DNA of 64,000 bases. Origin: Dyella solisilvae (GTDB lineage Bacteria; Pseudomonadota; Gammaproteobacteria; Xanthomonadales; Rhodanobacteraceae). The position numbers and the translations under genes are program-made. The stretch lies in contig NZ_QQSY01000002.1 in NCBI RefSeq assembly GCF_003351225.1, positions 1,065,965 through 1,129,964 of the forward strand, in the 5' to 3' direction. Shown here piece by piece: positions 28,868 through 38,356 of the stretch (within the stretch, counting starts at the first letter, position 1; each line of letters starts with the position of its first letter). The notes below the pieces were generated by a model, which made no database searches, was not told the origin of the DNA, and saw only the letters and a list, made by a program, of their open reading frames with translations.

Positions 28868-29995
28868 CTAGTGCAACGGCTGCACCGGCGCGCTGAGCTG
28901 CCCGTCGGCATCCAGCTCGATGCGTCCCAGCGCATGCAGATCAGGCGCAATGCCATGGCGTTCAGCCAGCTCGCTCACCAGTGGCCCCAGCGCGTTGGGG
29001 TGCAGTGGATAGCCATGCGCCAGCACGCGGGCGCGGCCACCACCGCTGCGCTGGGCGAGCGTCACGGCGACCACGCCGAGTCCGGGCGCCTCGTGCGCGT
29101 ACAGCGCCGGGGCCTGGTAGTCGGTCTCGACAGACGCCAGCGTCTCCAGCAGGTAACCGGCGCCGGGCGTGCCGGACGCCAGCACCATCGGCAGGTGGTG
29201 GGCCTCGAGCAGGGCGGCGTACTGGCGCAGTTCGAACACCACGCCGGCGAGGTCATGGGCCCGTTGTGCCGGCTCGCCGGCGTGGGCGCGCAGCCAGTCG
29301 GCCGGCGACTGCACCTGCACCTGGCCGTCGCGGTAGAGCAGGGCCAGGCCACGTGCGCTCAGCGTGGATTCCTCGCGATAAGGCGTGAGCAGCGCCGCTT
29401 CAAGCAGCGTCCACAGCGGGGCCAGGTTGACGTGCTCGTATTGCACGCAGGTCAGCGCCAACAGGTCGTTGCGGCTGAGGTAGCGGGCGTGTTCCAAGCG
29501 CACGCCGAGCGTGCGCATCAGCCAGTCCGCGGTGCGCTGGCCCGCTTCGCCGCGGCCGACCAGTTCCACTTCGAGCTGTTCCGACAGCGTTTCGGCAAGG
29601 GCCTCGGGCGCCAGCAGGGAGATCGGCAGCAGGCGCATCGGGCCGTCGGCAAAGGTGGCCTCCGGCTCCAGCGGCTGGGCGGGCATGTGGCCTTCATGGG
29701 TGCCGAAGGCGACCACGTTTTCCACATGACCGCGCGGCACGCGACGGGCCAGCTCATCGAGCGTGCCCCACACCGGGAAGCCCGGGCGCAACAATTCCAC
29801 CGCGTCGAACAGGGCGCCGGCGATCGCCAGCCGCGCCTCGCCGACCTGCGGCACCAGACCATGCAGGTCCTCGGCCACCAGGGCAGCCAGTTCGGCCGCC
29901 TCGTCGCGGCTCAGGGTCCGGCGCGAGGGAGCGTCCCCGGCCGACAGTTCCAGCGCCAGCACCACCGGTAGCGCGACGAGCGATTGAGCTTCCAC
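28868..29995 (-). CDS. Hypothetical protein, Xanthomonadales-type
   Basis: About 375 residues from GTG at 29993-29995 (MEAQSLVALPVVLALELSAG); a TTG at 30025 would add 10 residues. There is no signal peptide or membrane segment. The sequence alternates hydrophobic helices and strands (LVAEDLHGLVPQVGEARLAI, MRLLPISLLAPEALAETLSE, MVLASGTPGAGYLLETLASV) and is acidic overall, with no nucleotide-binding or catalytic motif that I recognise. It is a stand-alone gene, 117 bases divergent from the thiolase. Function unknown. Confidence 0.75.
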   Translation of the reverse strand: MEAQSLVALPVVLALELSAGDAPSRRTLSRDEAAELAALVAEDLHGLVPQVGEARLAIAGALFDAVELLRPGFPVWGTLDELARRVPRGHVENVVAFGTHEGHMPAQPLEPEATFADGPMRLLPISLLAPEALAETLSEQLEVELVGRGEAGQRTADWLMRTLGVRLEHARYLSRNDLLALTCVQYEHVNLAPLWTLLEAALLTPYREESTLSARGLALLYRDGQVQVQSPADWLRAHAGEPAQRAHDLAGVVFELRQYAALLEAHHLPMVLASGTPGAGYLLETLASVETDYQAPALYAHEAPGLGVVAVTLAQRSGGGRARVLAHGYPLHPNALGPLVSELAERHGIAPDLHALGRIELDADGQLSAPVQPLH

Positions 29996-30112
29996 GGATG
30001 ACCAACCCGAACGGCAAAGAACCAAATTCTAGCATTCGCGACTTTTTGGGCTTCCGTGGCGCAACGGCGCGGGTTAGCCTTGACGACTCGGCTTTTCTGG
30101 ACCGTTCCAGCC

Positions 30113-31396
30113 ATGGAAAACACGCTCAAGCGCGTCGGTGTGATCGGCGGTATCCGCATCCCGTTCTGCCGCAATAACACCGCCTACGCCGATGTCGGCA
30201 ATTTCGGCATGTCGGTGAAGGTGCTTGGGTCGCTGGTTGAGCGCTATGGCCTACATGGTCAGGAACTGGGCGAAGTGGCGATGGGGGCGGTGATCAAGCA
30301 CTCCTCCGAATGGAACCTGGCCCGCGAGGCTGTGCTTTCCTCGGGCCTGGCGCCGACCACCCCGGCGATCACCACGGCGCGCGCCTGCGGCACTTCGCTG
30401 GACAACGCCATCATCATCGCCAACAAGATCGCCACCGGGCAGATCGAGGCGGGCATCGCCGGCGGTTCGGACACCACCAGCGACGTGCCGATCGTGCTGG
30501 GCGAGCGGCTGCGCAAGCGCCTGCTGGCGGTCAATCGCGCCAAGGGCTGGCAGGACAAGCTGCGCGCCGCCAGTCAGGGCTTTTCCTTCCGGGAATTGAA
30601 GCCGGCCTTTCCGGGTGTGGCTGAGCCGCGCACCGGCATGTCCATGGGCGACCACTGCGAGAAGATGGCCAAGGAATGGCGCGTCAGCCGCCAGGCCCAG
30701 GACCAGCTCGCGCTGGACAGCCACCACAAGCTGGCGGCCGCCTACGAGGCGGGCTTCTTCGAAGATCTGGTGGTGCCGTTCCGCGGTTTGAAACGCGACG
30801 GCTTCCTGCGTCCCGATTCCACCCTGGAGAAGCTGGCTTCGCTCAAGCCCGCCTTCGACAAGAGCTCCGGCCAGGGCACGCTCACTGCGGGCAATTCCAC
30901 CGGCCTGTCCGATGGCGCCGCCGCGGTGCTGCTGGGCACCGAGGAATGGGCGGCCCAACGCGGGCTCAAGGTGCAGGCGTGGTTCCGCGATGCCGAAGTG
31001 GCCGCGGTCGACTTCGTGCATGGCGAGGGCCTGCTGATGGCGCCCACCGTGGCTGTGCCGCGCATGCTGGCGCGCCATGGCCTGACCCTGCAGGACTTCG
31101 ACTTCTACGAGATCCACGAAGCCTTCGCCGCCCAGGTGCTGTGCACGCTGCGTGCGTGGGAGAGCGCCGACTACTGCAAGAACCGCCTCGGGCTCGAGCA
31201 GCCGCTGGGCGCGATCGATCCGGCCAAGCTCAACGTGCACGGCTCCAGCCTCGCCGCGGGCCATCCGTTCGCGGCCACCGGCGCCCGCGTGGTCGCCACG
31301 CTGGCCAAGCTGCTGGAGCAGAAGGGTTCCGGTCGCGGCCTGATTTCCATCTGCACGGCCGGTGGCATGGGCGTCACCGCCATCCTCGAACGCTGA
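30113..31396 (+). CDS. Thiolase (FadI-like acetyl-CoA acyltransferase)
   Basis: 427 residues from ATG at 30113. The thiolase fold is clear: the nucleophilic Cys is in TTARACGTSLDNAI, the catalytic His in YEIHEAFAAQVL, the conserved GSSLAAGHPFAATGARV loop follows, and the second catalytic Cys is in SICTAGGMGVTAI. The length and GTSLDNAI context resemble FadI-type long-chain 3-ketoacyl-CoA thiolases rather than the shorter PhaA type. No fadJ partner is adjacent, and the TonB-like gene follows 31 bases later. Confidence 0.88.
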   Translation: MENTLKRVGVIGGIRIPFCRNNTAYADVGNFGMSVKVLGSLVERYGLHGQELGEVAMGAVIKHSSEWNLAREAVLSSGLAPTTPAITTARACGTSLDNAIIIANKIATGQIEAGIAGGSDTTSDVPIVLGERLRKRLLAVNRAKGWQDKLRAASQGFSFRELKPAFPGVAEPRTGMSMGDHCEKMAKEWRVSRQAQDQLALDSHHKLAAAYEAGFFEDLVVPFRGLKRDGFLRPDSTLEKLASLKPAFDKSSGQGTLTAGNSTGLSDGAAAVLLGTEEWAAQRGLKVQAWFRDAEVAAVDFVHGEGLLMAPTVAVPRMLARHGLTLQDFDFYEIHEAFAAQVLCTLRAWESADYCKNRLGLEQPLGAIDPAKLNVHGSSLAAGHPFAATGARVVATLAKLLEQKGSGRGLISICTAGGMGVTAILER

Positions 31397-31427
31397 GCGG
31401 CGCCCGCGCGCCGCACGCGACCTGGCG

Positions 31428-31964
31428 ATGTTTCGCTTGCGTACGATGGTCGGGCTGAGCGCGTTGGCCCTGCTGGTCGGCATCGCCGGCACCGCCTGGC
31501 TGAGCAGTTTGACCAGTGACTGGGACGGCCCACCGGCCGGCCACGCGGTGAGCCACGCCAATCCGATCCGCGCCGTGCTGCGTCGTCATCCGCGTCCTGC
31601 GCGGACGGCGGTCGCCGGCGCGCATCACGTCCTGCCTCCCGCTGCGGCGACGACGCGATCGCCGGCGGTCGCCGACCCGCCCAGCCTCACGCCGGTGGAC
31701 ATGCCTCCGCTTGCTGCTTCGCCTTGGAAGCGCGAGCCGCTGGTGAATGGTCGGGTGCTGCTGCGTGTCAGCGTCAATGGCGCCGGCCAGGTGACCCGGG
31801 CCGAGGTGGCCCACGGCAGTGGCAATGCAGGATTGGACGATCGCGCGCTGCGCACCGTGCAGCACTGGCGCTTCGCGGTTCCGGCGGATCACCCGGACGG
31901 TCTGACCGGTGAACTGCTGATGCGCTTCGACGCCGACAGTCCACCCGTCGCCCGCAGTCCTTGA
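31428..31964 (+). CDS. TonB-like energy transducer protein
   Basis: 178 residues from ATG at 31428. One N-terminal membrane anchor (residues about 7-28) is followed by a Pro/Ala/His-rich linker and a C-terminal TonB domain (PLVNGRVLLRVSVNGAGQVT, then LDDRALRTVQHWRF). TonB proteins carry proton-motive energy from ExbB-ExbD to outer-membrane receptors, of which this window has four, but no exbBD is nearby. The anchor lacks the strong basic SHLP-type pattern of classic TonB. Function is likely energy transduction, partner unknown. Confidence 0.75.
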   Translation: MFRLRTMVGLSALALLVGIAGTAWLSSLTSDWDGPPAGHAVSHANPIRAVLRRHPRPARTAVAGAHHVLPPAAATTRSPAVADPPSLTPVDMPPLAASPWKREPLVNGRVLLRVSVNGAGQVTRAEVAHGSGNAGLDDRALRTVQHWRFAVPADHPDGLTGELLMRFDADSPPVARSP

Positions 31965-32061
31965 TGCATGAGCGCAGGCCGAGCGCGATCCATCGTGGCG
32001 AACGGCGACAACGTGCTCAATCGATGGATTGAAACGCTGCGTTCGCGCACGGGGCGCCCTG

Positions 32062-33927
32062 CTACAGGACGCCCTTTACGCCGGCGCCGAACGCGGTGAT
32101 CAGGCGCGTGTAGATCAGCTTTTGCGAAACGTCCACCTCCGGGAAGTCACCCACCGGCGTGTAGCAACTGAAGAAGCCGGGATCGCTTGGACGCATCGGT
32201 GTGCAGCCCGCCTTGAGGTCGTAGCTGGTGGCGTAGCGATAAGGCCACAGGTCGAACACCGGCAGGCTTGCCGAGACGTCGCCGATGGCCATGCTCAGGC
32301 TGCTCTGCTGGCGCGGCGCCACCACCCAGGCGTTCTCGGGTTGGGTGTCGCGCAGGATGCTTTCGCGCAGCTCGCCGGCGAAGCGCGCGTCGTAGACGAT
32401 CACGCCCGCCTCGGTGTTGTAGTGGTCCGAGCGCGGATCGAAGTTGTGTGAGCCGACCATGGCGAAGTCGTCGTCCACCACGATCGATTTGGCGTGCAGG
32501 CCGAAACGCCGGCCCGGCGTGATCAGCGGGGCGGGGCGGTTGCGCTTGGTCAGGCCGCGGCTGCCGAGCAGGCCGCGCTCGGTGCCCATGCGGCGACGGA
32601 CCTTGTTGCCCGCCTGCGCCGGCGCCACCGGCCCTTCGTCGGCGGACGCTTCGGCGTTGTCCTCGGCCGGTCCGGCCGCGTGCGGTTTCATCTCGTAGAT
32701 CTCGAAACCGTCTTCCTTCAGGTAGTGCTTGCGGTGCTTGTAGGACAGCGCATACACGGCGAACGCGTCGGTGGAGGCCAGCGAGTTGGTCGACACGATG
32801 ATGCGGGGGGGCGACGGGTTGTTGCGCAGGCGCGCGAACACACTCTGGGCGCGCTTGCTGAGCACCAGATAGGGAGTCTGCAGCACGACCTCCTCCTTCG
32901 CGGCCCCGATCAGGCGCATCAGGTGGGCGGTGAATTCGCGGGCCTGACGCTCCTGCGGTTGCTCGGTCTTGGCGGGCAGGTCGCTGAAATAATCCACGCG
33001 GCCGGTGCGCAGGGTTTCCGACACCAGCGCGTCGTCCAGCCAGTCGCCGTCCTCGGACTCGGACTGCACGCGCGCCACGCGTTGTGGATGGGTGTAATGC
33101 GGCGGGGGCAGCGGCTTGGGCTCCTTGTCGCCGAGCAGCTGGCCGTTGACGTCTCGCAGATGGGTCAGCGGGGTCGAGCGCTTGTGGTTCCAGAATTTCT
33201 CGAAGCTGGCGGCCATCGCCTTGGCCGCCGGGCCACCCACCATTACGTCGCGGTCGACGTAGTCGAAGTCGTCGTCCCAGTCGAAGTAGCGGTCCTGGTA
33301 GTTGCGCCCGCCGGTGATGCCGATGGTGTCGTCCACCAGCAGCAGCTTGTTGTGCATGCGCTGGTTGAAGGTCATGAAGCAGCACACGATGCTGGCGCTG
33401 AACTCCACCACCGAGGTCTGCGCCTTGTGGAAGGTGGGGTTGTACAGGCGCACCTCGAGGTTCTCGTGCGCGGTGGCCAGTCGCTCGAGCTCCACCGGGT
33501 CGCCGAAGGAGAACAGCTGGTCGGCCAGGATGCGCACCTTCACGCCACGTCGCGCCGCCTTGAGCAATTCATTCAGCACCAGCTGGCCAGCGTCGTCCTG
33601 GTCCCAGATGTAGGTCTGCACGTCGATGCTGTGCTGCGCGGCGCGGATCAGGTTGAGCCGCGCGACCATCGCCGCCTCGCTGTCGTTGAGCAGGGTGACC
33701 ACGTGCACGGGCTGTTCGGCGGTGGAGTCGGCCATCGCCTGCTGCGCGGCGGCCAGCAACGGCGAGTTGATCGCGCAGTGGTCGGGTTGGTCACAGTCGA
33801 GCGCGTGGCTGGTCTCGGCCGCGACCAGCGCGTCGGCGCGCCGCATGCGCGCGGGCGACACGCTGCATCCCGAGATGGTCAGGATCGCAACGAGCAGAAA
33901 GTAAAAGGCGATCCCGCGCTGGCGCAT
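32062..33927 (-). CDS. Phospholipase D family lipoprotein (cardiolipin synthase-like)
   Basis: 621 residues. The N-terminus (FYFLLVAILTISGCSVSP) ends in a lipobox (ISGC), so it is lipid-anchored and periplasm-facing. Two HKD motifs are intact, MHNKLLLVDDTIGITGGRN near residue 215 and LHAKSIVVDDDFAMVGSHN near 475. This is the two-domain layout of cardiolipin synthase C/PLD-like enzymes, which transfer phosphatidyl groups. An acidic, Ala-rich insert (PAEDNAEASADEGPVAPA) separates the two halves. The 97-base gap upstream of its 3' end shows no element. Confidence 0.9.
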   Translation of the reverse strand: MRQRGIAFYFLLVAILTISGCSVSPARMRRADALVAAETSHALDCDQPDHCAINSPLLAAAQQAMADSTAEQPVHVVTLLNDSEAAMVARLNLIRAAQHSIDVQTYIWDQDDAGQLVLNELLKAARRGVKVRILADQLFSFGDPVELERLATAHENLEVRLYNPTFHKAQTSVVEFSASIVCCFMTFNQRMHNKLLLVDDTIGITGGRNYQDRYFDWDDDFDYVDRDVMVGGPAAKAMAASFEKFWNHKRSTPLTHLRDVNGQLLGDKEPKPLPPPHYTHPQRVARVQSESEDGDWLDDALVSETLRTGRVDYFSDLPAKTEQPQERQAREFTAHLMRLIGAAKEEVVLQTPYLVLSKRAQSVFARLRNNPSPPRIIVSTNSLASTDAFAVYALSYKHRKHYLKEDGFEIYEMKPHAAGPAEDNAEASADEGPVAPAQAGNKVRRRMGTERGLLGSRGLTKRNRPAPLITPGRRFGLHAKSIVVDDDFAMVGSHNFDPRSDHYNTEAGVIVYDARFAGELRESILRDTQPENAWVVAPRQQSSLSMAIGDVSASLPVFDLWPYRYATSYDLKAGCTPMRPSDPGFFSCYTPVGDFPEVDVSQKLIYTRLITAFGAGVKGVL

Positions 33928-33949
33928 GGGCGGATGATACGGGGAGCCT

Positions 33950-34513
33950 TCAGCGCTTGGCGTAATCCAGGCTGATCATCATGCCCAGCTCGACCTTGTC
34001 CGACAGCGCGGCGCGGTGGCCGCTCATCCCGTAATCGCTGCGCTGGATGGTGCCGCGCACGGATATCACGCATTGCTGCGGCGAGGTGAGCGGGCAGCGC
34101 GAGGGCAGCAGCTCGAAATGCGCGGGATGGGTGATGCCGCGCAAGGTCAGCGTGCCGTCCAGCTCGCCACCCTTCTCCAGCGTCGCCAGCGATATCGGTT
34201 CGGACACGAAGCGGATCGAAGGATAGTGCGACACATCGAAGAATTCCGGCGCAAGCACCCAGCGCCGGATGCGGTCCGAACTCATCTGGATGCTGTCGAC
34301 CGTGATGCGCGCGTCCACCACCGCGGTGTCGTGCAAGGCGCTGAGGGTGACGTCGCCGTCGATCTCTTCGAAACGTCCTGCGATCTGGCTGAGCCAGAAC
34401 AGGCGCACGCCGAAGTCGGCGTGCGAGCGGGTGGGATCTATTCGGTAATCGGCGGCATGGGCCGGTAGTGCGGCCAGCAACAGCAGGGCGCTGCGGGCGA
34501 ACCACCGGATCAT
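33950..34513 (-). CDS. YceI family periplasmic lipid-binding protein
   Basis: 187 residues with a signal peptide (RSALLLLAALPAHA-AD). The YceI pattern is clear: YRIDPTRSHADFGVRLFWLS at the start, DGDVTLSALHDTAVVDARIT, LDGTLTLRGITHPAHFELLP and a C-terminal VELGMMISLDYAKR. YceI proteins form a lipocalin-like barrel that binds isoprenoid lipids in the periplasm. Its ATG overlaps the SixA stop as ATGA, so the two are translationally coupled. Confidence 0.88.
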   Translation of the reverse strand: MIRWFARSALLLLAALPAHAADYRIDPTRSHADFGVRLFWLSQIAGRFEEIDGDVTLSALHDTAVVDARITVDSIQMSSDRIRRWVLAPEFFDVSHYPSIRFVSEPISLATLEKGGELDGTLTLRGITHPAHFELLPSRCPLTSPQQCVISVRGTIQRSDYGMSGHRAALSDKVELGMMISLDYAKR

Positions 34514-34983
34514 GGGGACCAGAAGGCGTCCAGTCGGGCGTTGCCGGGTTCGAGCGCGCCGTCCAGGTGCAGCACCGCCAGGCCGCCGGGAGGCATGCCG
34601 CGGAATTCGTCCGAGCGGCCTTCCACCAGCAACGCCACCAGCCGCTCGATGCCCGGGTTGTGGCCCACCAGCATCACCGTGCCGGCATCGCCGTGCTCGT
34701 CCAGCAGGGCGAGCAATTCGCCGGGGGTCGCTTCGTAGATGTCGTCGGCAAACTTCAGCGCCGGCTCGTGCTTGAGCGCGGCTAGCGCCAGCGAGGCGGT
34801 GCTGCGCGTGCGTTCGGACGGGGAGCACAGCACCAGGTCCGGCTTCAGCCCGCGCTTGGCAAGCCATTTGCCGGCGGCGCGCGCCTCCTGTTCGCCGTGT
34901 CCGCTCAGGCGCCGGCTGTGGTCTTCCCCACCCTTGGGGGCCGGTTGAGCCTCGGCGTGACGCAACAGGATGAGCTCGTGCAT
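34510..34983 (-). CDS. sixA: SixA-type phosphohistidine phosphatase
   Basis: 157 residues, a single histidine-phosphatase domain. The catalytic RHG-like motif is LILLRHAEAQ at the N-terminus, and the second conserved His is in VMLVGHNPGIERL. An Arg is in CSPSERTRSTA. SixA removes phosphate from phosphohistidine in phosphorelay or PTS proteins. It is the first gene of a two-gene unit with yceI; the ATG at 34983 lies 42 bases downstream of the parA-like stop. Confidence 0.9.
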   Translation of the reverse strand: MHELILLRHAEAQPAPKGGEDHSRRLSGHGEQEARAAGKWLAKRGLKPDLVLCSPSERTRSTASLALAALKHEPALKFADDIYEATPGELLALLDEHGDAGTVMLVGHNPGIERLVALLVEGRSDEFRGMPPGGLAVLHLDGALEPGNARLDAFWSP

Positions 34984-35025
34984 GGTTCATGCTCCTTCAA
35001 GGAGGTGGCCGGCGGGCCGCCTGGT

Positions 35026-35658
35026 TCAATGCTGGCGTTTGATCCAGCGCAGGAGATGTTTCCAATCCTCCTGGTGGCTCCGGACGTTTTCCGAAGCGTA
35101 ATCAAAGATGCCCTTGCCGAGTGCGGTGAGCAGCACATAGGCCTGGCTGTCACGCAGCTGCGCCACCAGCGGAAACGGCGCCTTTTCGGCCAGCAGCGTC
35201 ATGGCGTCCTGGCTGGCGTTGGTCCACGGCTTGAGGCGATTGCCCACCAGTCCCACCGGCAGTTTGCCGCGCTTGATGCGACCGATCTGTTGCAGGTGCC
35301 CGAGGAAATCGAACGTGGCATCGAGGTCAAACGTTGACGGCAGCACCGGCACCAGCACCACGTCGGCTTTTTCCAGGTAGGGCTCCAGATCGCGCTCCTG
35401 GGCGCCAGCCGGTGTATCGATCAGCACGCGCTGGGTGTCATCGGGGAGCCTTTCCAGCGACTTGCGTCCGCCTTCCATCGCCAGCACCCCGGGCACGCTG
35501 TCCGGACGGCGGCTGGCCCAGCGGAATCCGGACAGCTGGCGATCGGCGTCGACGATGGCGGTGTGCTTGCCGTCCTGCGCCCAGTGCGAGGCCAGTTGCG
35601 TGACCAGCGTGCTCTTGCCGCAACCGCCTTTGCTGCTTGCTACCAGTACCGTCAGCAT
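35026..35658 (-). CDS. Orphan ParA/MinD-family ATPase
   Basis: 210 residues. The deviant Walker A is SSKGGCGKSTLVTQLASHWA and the switch region is VLIDTPAGAQ, then a third motif, VLVPVLPSTFDL. Such ParA-like ATPases bind ATP and nonspecific DNA or membranes to place cargo. No parB or parS-like array is adjacent, so the role is not chromosome partition in the usual form. It stands upstream of sixA on the same strand and might be part of that transcript. Confidence 0.85.
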   Translation of the reverse strand: MLTVLVASSKGGCGKSTLVTQLASHWAQDGKHTAIVDADRQLSGFRWASRRPDSVPGVLAMEGGRKSLERLPDDTQRVLIDTPAGAQERDLEPYLEKADVVLVPVLPSTFDLDATFDFLGHLQQIGRIKRGKLPVGLVGNRLKPWTNASQDAMTLLAEKAPFPLVAQLRDSQAYVLLTALGKGIFDYASENVRSHQEDWKHLLRWIKRQH

Positions 35659-35741
35659 GATGCTGCCCCTGTGACCAGGTCTGGTCCAAGCCTACACGAT
35701 GGCGCGGGCAGCCTGGCAAGCGTGGAAAGCAACCATGCGGT

Positions 35742-36758
35742 TCAGCCGGCCTTGCCGGGTTCCCAGTCGGCCGGGGCGTCGACGGCGATGTTGTAGTCGC
35801 GCAGCGCGGTGAGCATCAGGCTCATCTCGGTGCCGCCGCTGCGGGCCAGCGTTACCAGATGCTGGGCCAGCGCGGCGTCACCCGTGGCGCGCGCCGACAG
35901 CTCGGAGAAGCTGCTCACCTGCCACACCAGGTTGCGGCGGGCGCGGCGGGCGTCTTCCTGCTGGGCCGGGTCGTCGGCCAGCACTTCGCGCAGATGCAGG
36001 CCCAGCGAGCGGGCCAGCGGGCTGGAACCCCATTCGAGCAGCTTGCCGAGCTTGAGGCAGTCGGCCTTCACGCCGGCGTCGCCGGCCCCGTCCTCGCACA
36101 GCCGGGCGGTCGCCTGCAGGCTGGGTTGCGGTTGTGTCCCGGCCAGGCCGAACACCATGGTCATCTGCACGCCGATGGCGCCGGTGGCCGACAGCGGGTT
36201 GATCACGGCCGGCGGCGGCGGCAGCAGGGCCACTGTGGTGGCCAGCGCCTTGAGGCTGGACCCGGTGTAGTCGTCGTAGAGCTTGGCGGCGGCGGCCTTG
36301 GCCAGGTCGTCGCGGGCCGCGTCGGTCTTGCCGTCGTGCGCGTCCTGGCCGAGCTTGAGCAGCCACACGGCGGCGTTGTCCGGGGCTTGCGCCACCAGCT
36401 TGTCCATCGCGTCGGCATTGGGGCAGGCGTCGGCCTTGGCGTCGCAGTCGGTCAGGCGCACCCAGTTGATCTCCGGACCCGCCCCCTCGGCCTGGGACGC
36501 ACGCTCAATCAGGCTGTGGAAGCTGTTGAACTCGGGCACGTCGACCAGCGGCCGCGCCAGCAGGGCGCCGCCCAGCAGCGGGATGGGCGCGGCCTGCGGG
36601 GCGATCACGCTGACCAGGTCCTTCTGGAAGGCCAGCAGGGCCTTGCGGCGCGCCACCTCTTGCTTGTCGAGCGTCGGGGCCTTGGTCTTGGCCGCCAGGG
36701 CGGGGCCCGCGAGGGCCGCAAAAACCAGTCCGAGCGCCAGCAGCTGCCGTCCGCGCAT
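35742..36758 (-). CDS. Exported hypothetical protein
   Basis: 338 residues from ATG at 36758, with AAGGAT seven bases upstream; the frame extends further but the leader is not protein-like. A signal peptide (MRGRQLLALGLVFAALAGPA) is followed by a largely alpha-helical, Ala-rich body with TPR-like spacing (NAAVWLLKLGQDAHDGKTDA, ARDDLAKAAAAKLYDDY). A Cys pair (TDCDAKADACPN) could form a disulphide. I do not recognise the family. It is 83 bases before the parA-like gene on the same strand. Confidence 0.75.
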   Translation of the reverse strand: MRGRQLLALGLVFAALAGPALAAKTKAPTLDKQEVARRKALLAFQKDLVSVIAPQAAPIPLLGGALLARPLVDVPEFNSFHSLIERASQAEGAGPEINWVRLTDCDAKADACPNADAMDKLVAQAPDNAAVWLLKLGQDAHDGKTDAARDDLAKAAAAKLYDDYTGSSLKALATTVALLPPPPAVINPLSATGAIGVQMTMVFGLAGTQPQPSLQATARLCEDGAGDAGVKADCLKLGKLLEWGSSPLARSLGLHLREVLADDPAQQEDARRARRNLVWQVSSFSELSARATGDAALAQHLVTLARSGGTEMSLMLTALRDYNIAVDAPADWEPGKAG

Positions 36759-37134
36759 GGAAAAATCCTTGTCAAAGCGAAGCGGGCAGCATACCGCCGA
36801 AGCACTAAGGCGCCACTGAATCAGTCTCACGCGCCGGCGCCCGTCCTACCTGTTTGCAGGGGGCAGGGCCGTCGGTGAAAGCCGGCCGGCCGCCGGTCGA
36901 ACCAGCGGACCGAGGTCCTGCGGACAGGCAGGACGGGCCGCAACGTATTAAATTCAAAGTGATGGGGTGGCCTTCCAGGCATCCTGACGACGGCGAGTCT
37001 GAATCCGTGTTGCCTTAAGCTCGCCTGATCCGCCGGAAGCGTGAGGCGCGAGATTGAGCGCCAGCTTGCTAGCATGGCCGCTTCGCGACGCCCCGGGATG
37101 GCCTGGCCATCCTGCGCAGCACAGGAGACTGCTA
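36759..37134. other. Intergenic region, no gene seen
   Basis: 376 bases between a leftward and a rightward gene, which probably holds both promoters. GTCCTGC (36915-36921) and GCAGGAC (36928-36934) form a short hairpin; no other structure or coding potential is seen. Confidence 0.4.
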
Positions 37135-37335
37135 GTGAACGACCTTTCCATGTTGGCCGACGCACACGCGGCCCCCTGGTTCGTAGGCTGGGGCACGCTG
37201 GCCCTGATCAATGCAGGCCTGGCGCAGGGCAAGAACCGCAGTGGCCTGCTGTGGTTCTTCCTCGCGCTGGTGTTCGGGCCTTTCGCCACGCTGGTGCTGG
37301 TGATCATGCCCAAGGCAAGGCAAACCTTGTTCTGA
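37135..37335 (+). CDS. Small membrane protein
   Basis: 66 residues from GTG at 37135, with AGGAG (37122-37126) eight bases upstream, which settles the start. Two hydrophobic helices are seen, around APWFVGWGTLALINAGLA and GLLWFFLALVFGPFATLVLV, joined by a basic turn (QGKNRSG). The C-terminus is basic (PKARQTLF). This is a two-helix hairpin of unknown function, possibly an accessory to a larger membrane complex. The downstream 166 bases to speE show nothing firm. Confidence 0.65.
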   Translation: MNDLSMLADAHAAPWFVGWGTLALINAGLAQGKNRSGLLWFFLALVFGPFATLVLVIMPKARQTLF

Positions 37336-37501
37336 GCACCCGCAGGGCTGTGAGGGCCGGCAGCCTGGTGCTGGCTTTCCGCGTACAAGGCCGCGAAATG
37401 AAAAAGGAGCTGGCCTCGACGCCGGCACGGCGCGTTGACCAACTCCTCCGATGGCGACGGGCGGGCAGGCTTGCGCCCCGCCGCCCATCCCCGATGTCGG
37501 C

Positions 37502-38356
37502 TTACTCGCCCAGCGCCTCGCGCATGAACTCCGGCTGCGCCAGCGCGGCCTTGTGCATGTCGGCGTTGTAGTAGCGGGTGGCGAAGTTCTTGCTCAGCGC
37601 GCCGCGCTCGCGGAAACCGGTCAGGTCGCCGCCCTTGCGGACCATGGTGCAGCTCCACCAGCCGGTCGGGTAGCACGGCTGCGGGAACGGCAGGGTCTTC
37701 ACCGCGCTGAAGCCGGCGGTGCGCATGGCCGAACGCATGGACTTGATCAACTCGATGTGCGCGATCGGCGATTCCGATTGCTGCACCAGGATGCCGCCGT
37801 GGCGCAGGGCCTTGTAGCAGCTGGCGTAGAAGGCGGCGTTGAACAGGCCTTCGGCCGGGCCGACCGGGTCGGTCGAGTCGACGATGATCAGGTCCAGCGA
37901 TTCCGGCTCGGCTTCCGCCATGTACTTGATGCCGTCGATGAAGAGCAGCTCGGCGCGCGGGTCGTTGTTGGAATCGCACAGTTCCGGGAAGTACTGCTCG
38001 GCCAGGCGCGTCACGCGCTCGTCGATCTCCACCTGCACCGCGTGCTCCACTTCCTCGTGCTTGAGCACTTCACGCAGCGTGCCGCAATCGCCGCCGCCGA
38101 TGATGACCACGCGCTTGGCGCGCGCATGGGTGAACAGCGCCGGGTGGGTCATCATCTCGTGGTACAGGAAGTTGTCGCGGCTGGTCAGCATCACGCAGCC
38201 GTCGATCACCATCAGGTTGCCCCAGTCGGTGGTCTGGTAGATCTCGATGGTCTGGAACGGGGTTTTCTCGGCGTGCAGCAGCTTCTCAACGCGGTAGCCG
38301 ATGGAGGAGCCGGAGGCCTGGTGGGCTTCGGTGAACCAGCTGGGGTGCTGCGACAT
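37502..38356 (-). CDS. speE: Spermidine synthase SpeE
   Basis: 284 residues from ATG at 38356. The S-adenosylmethioninamine/putrescine aminopropyltransferase signature is plain: DNFLYHEMMTHPALF, VVIIGGGDCGTLREVLKHEE and DLIIVDSTDPVGPAEGLF, where the Asp residues bind the polyamine. It transfers an aminopropyl group from decarboxylated SAM to putrescine. It is divergent from speA, so the two polyamine steps share one 277-base intergenic region. Confidence 0.95.
   Translation of the reverse strand: MSQHPSWFTEAHQASGSSIGYRVEKLLHAEKTPFQTIEIYQTTDWGNLMVIDGCVMLTSRDNFLYHEMMTHPALFTHARAKRVVIIGGGDCGTLREVLKHEEVEHAVQVEIDERVTRLAEQYFPELCDSNNDPRAELLFIDGIKYMAEAEPESLDLIIVDSTDPVGPAEGLFNAAFYASCYKALRHGGILVQQSESPIAHIELIKSMRSAMRTAGFSAVKTLPFPQPCYPTGWWSCTMVRKGGDLTGFRERGALSKNFATRYYNADMHKAALAQPEFMREALGE

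Noticed and set aside
36915..36934. Hairpin GTCCTGC/GCAGGAC as a terminator
   Set aside because: Short stem, no T-run and no gene ending there; could be chance in GC-rich DNA.
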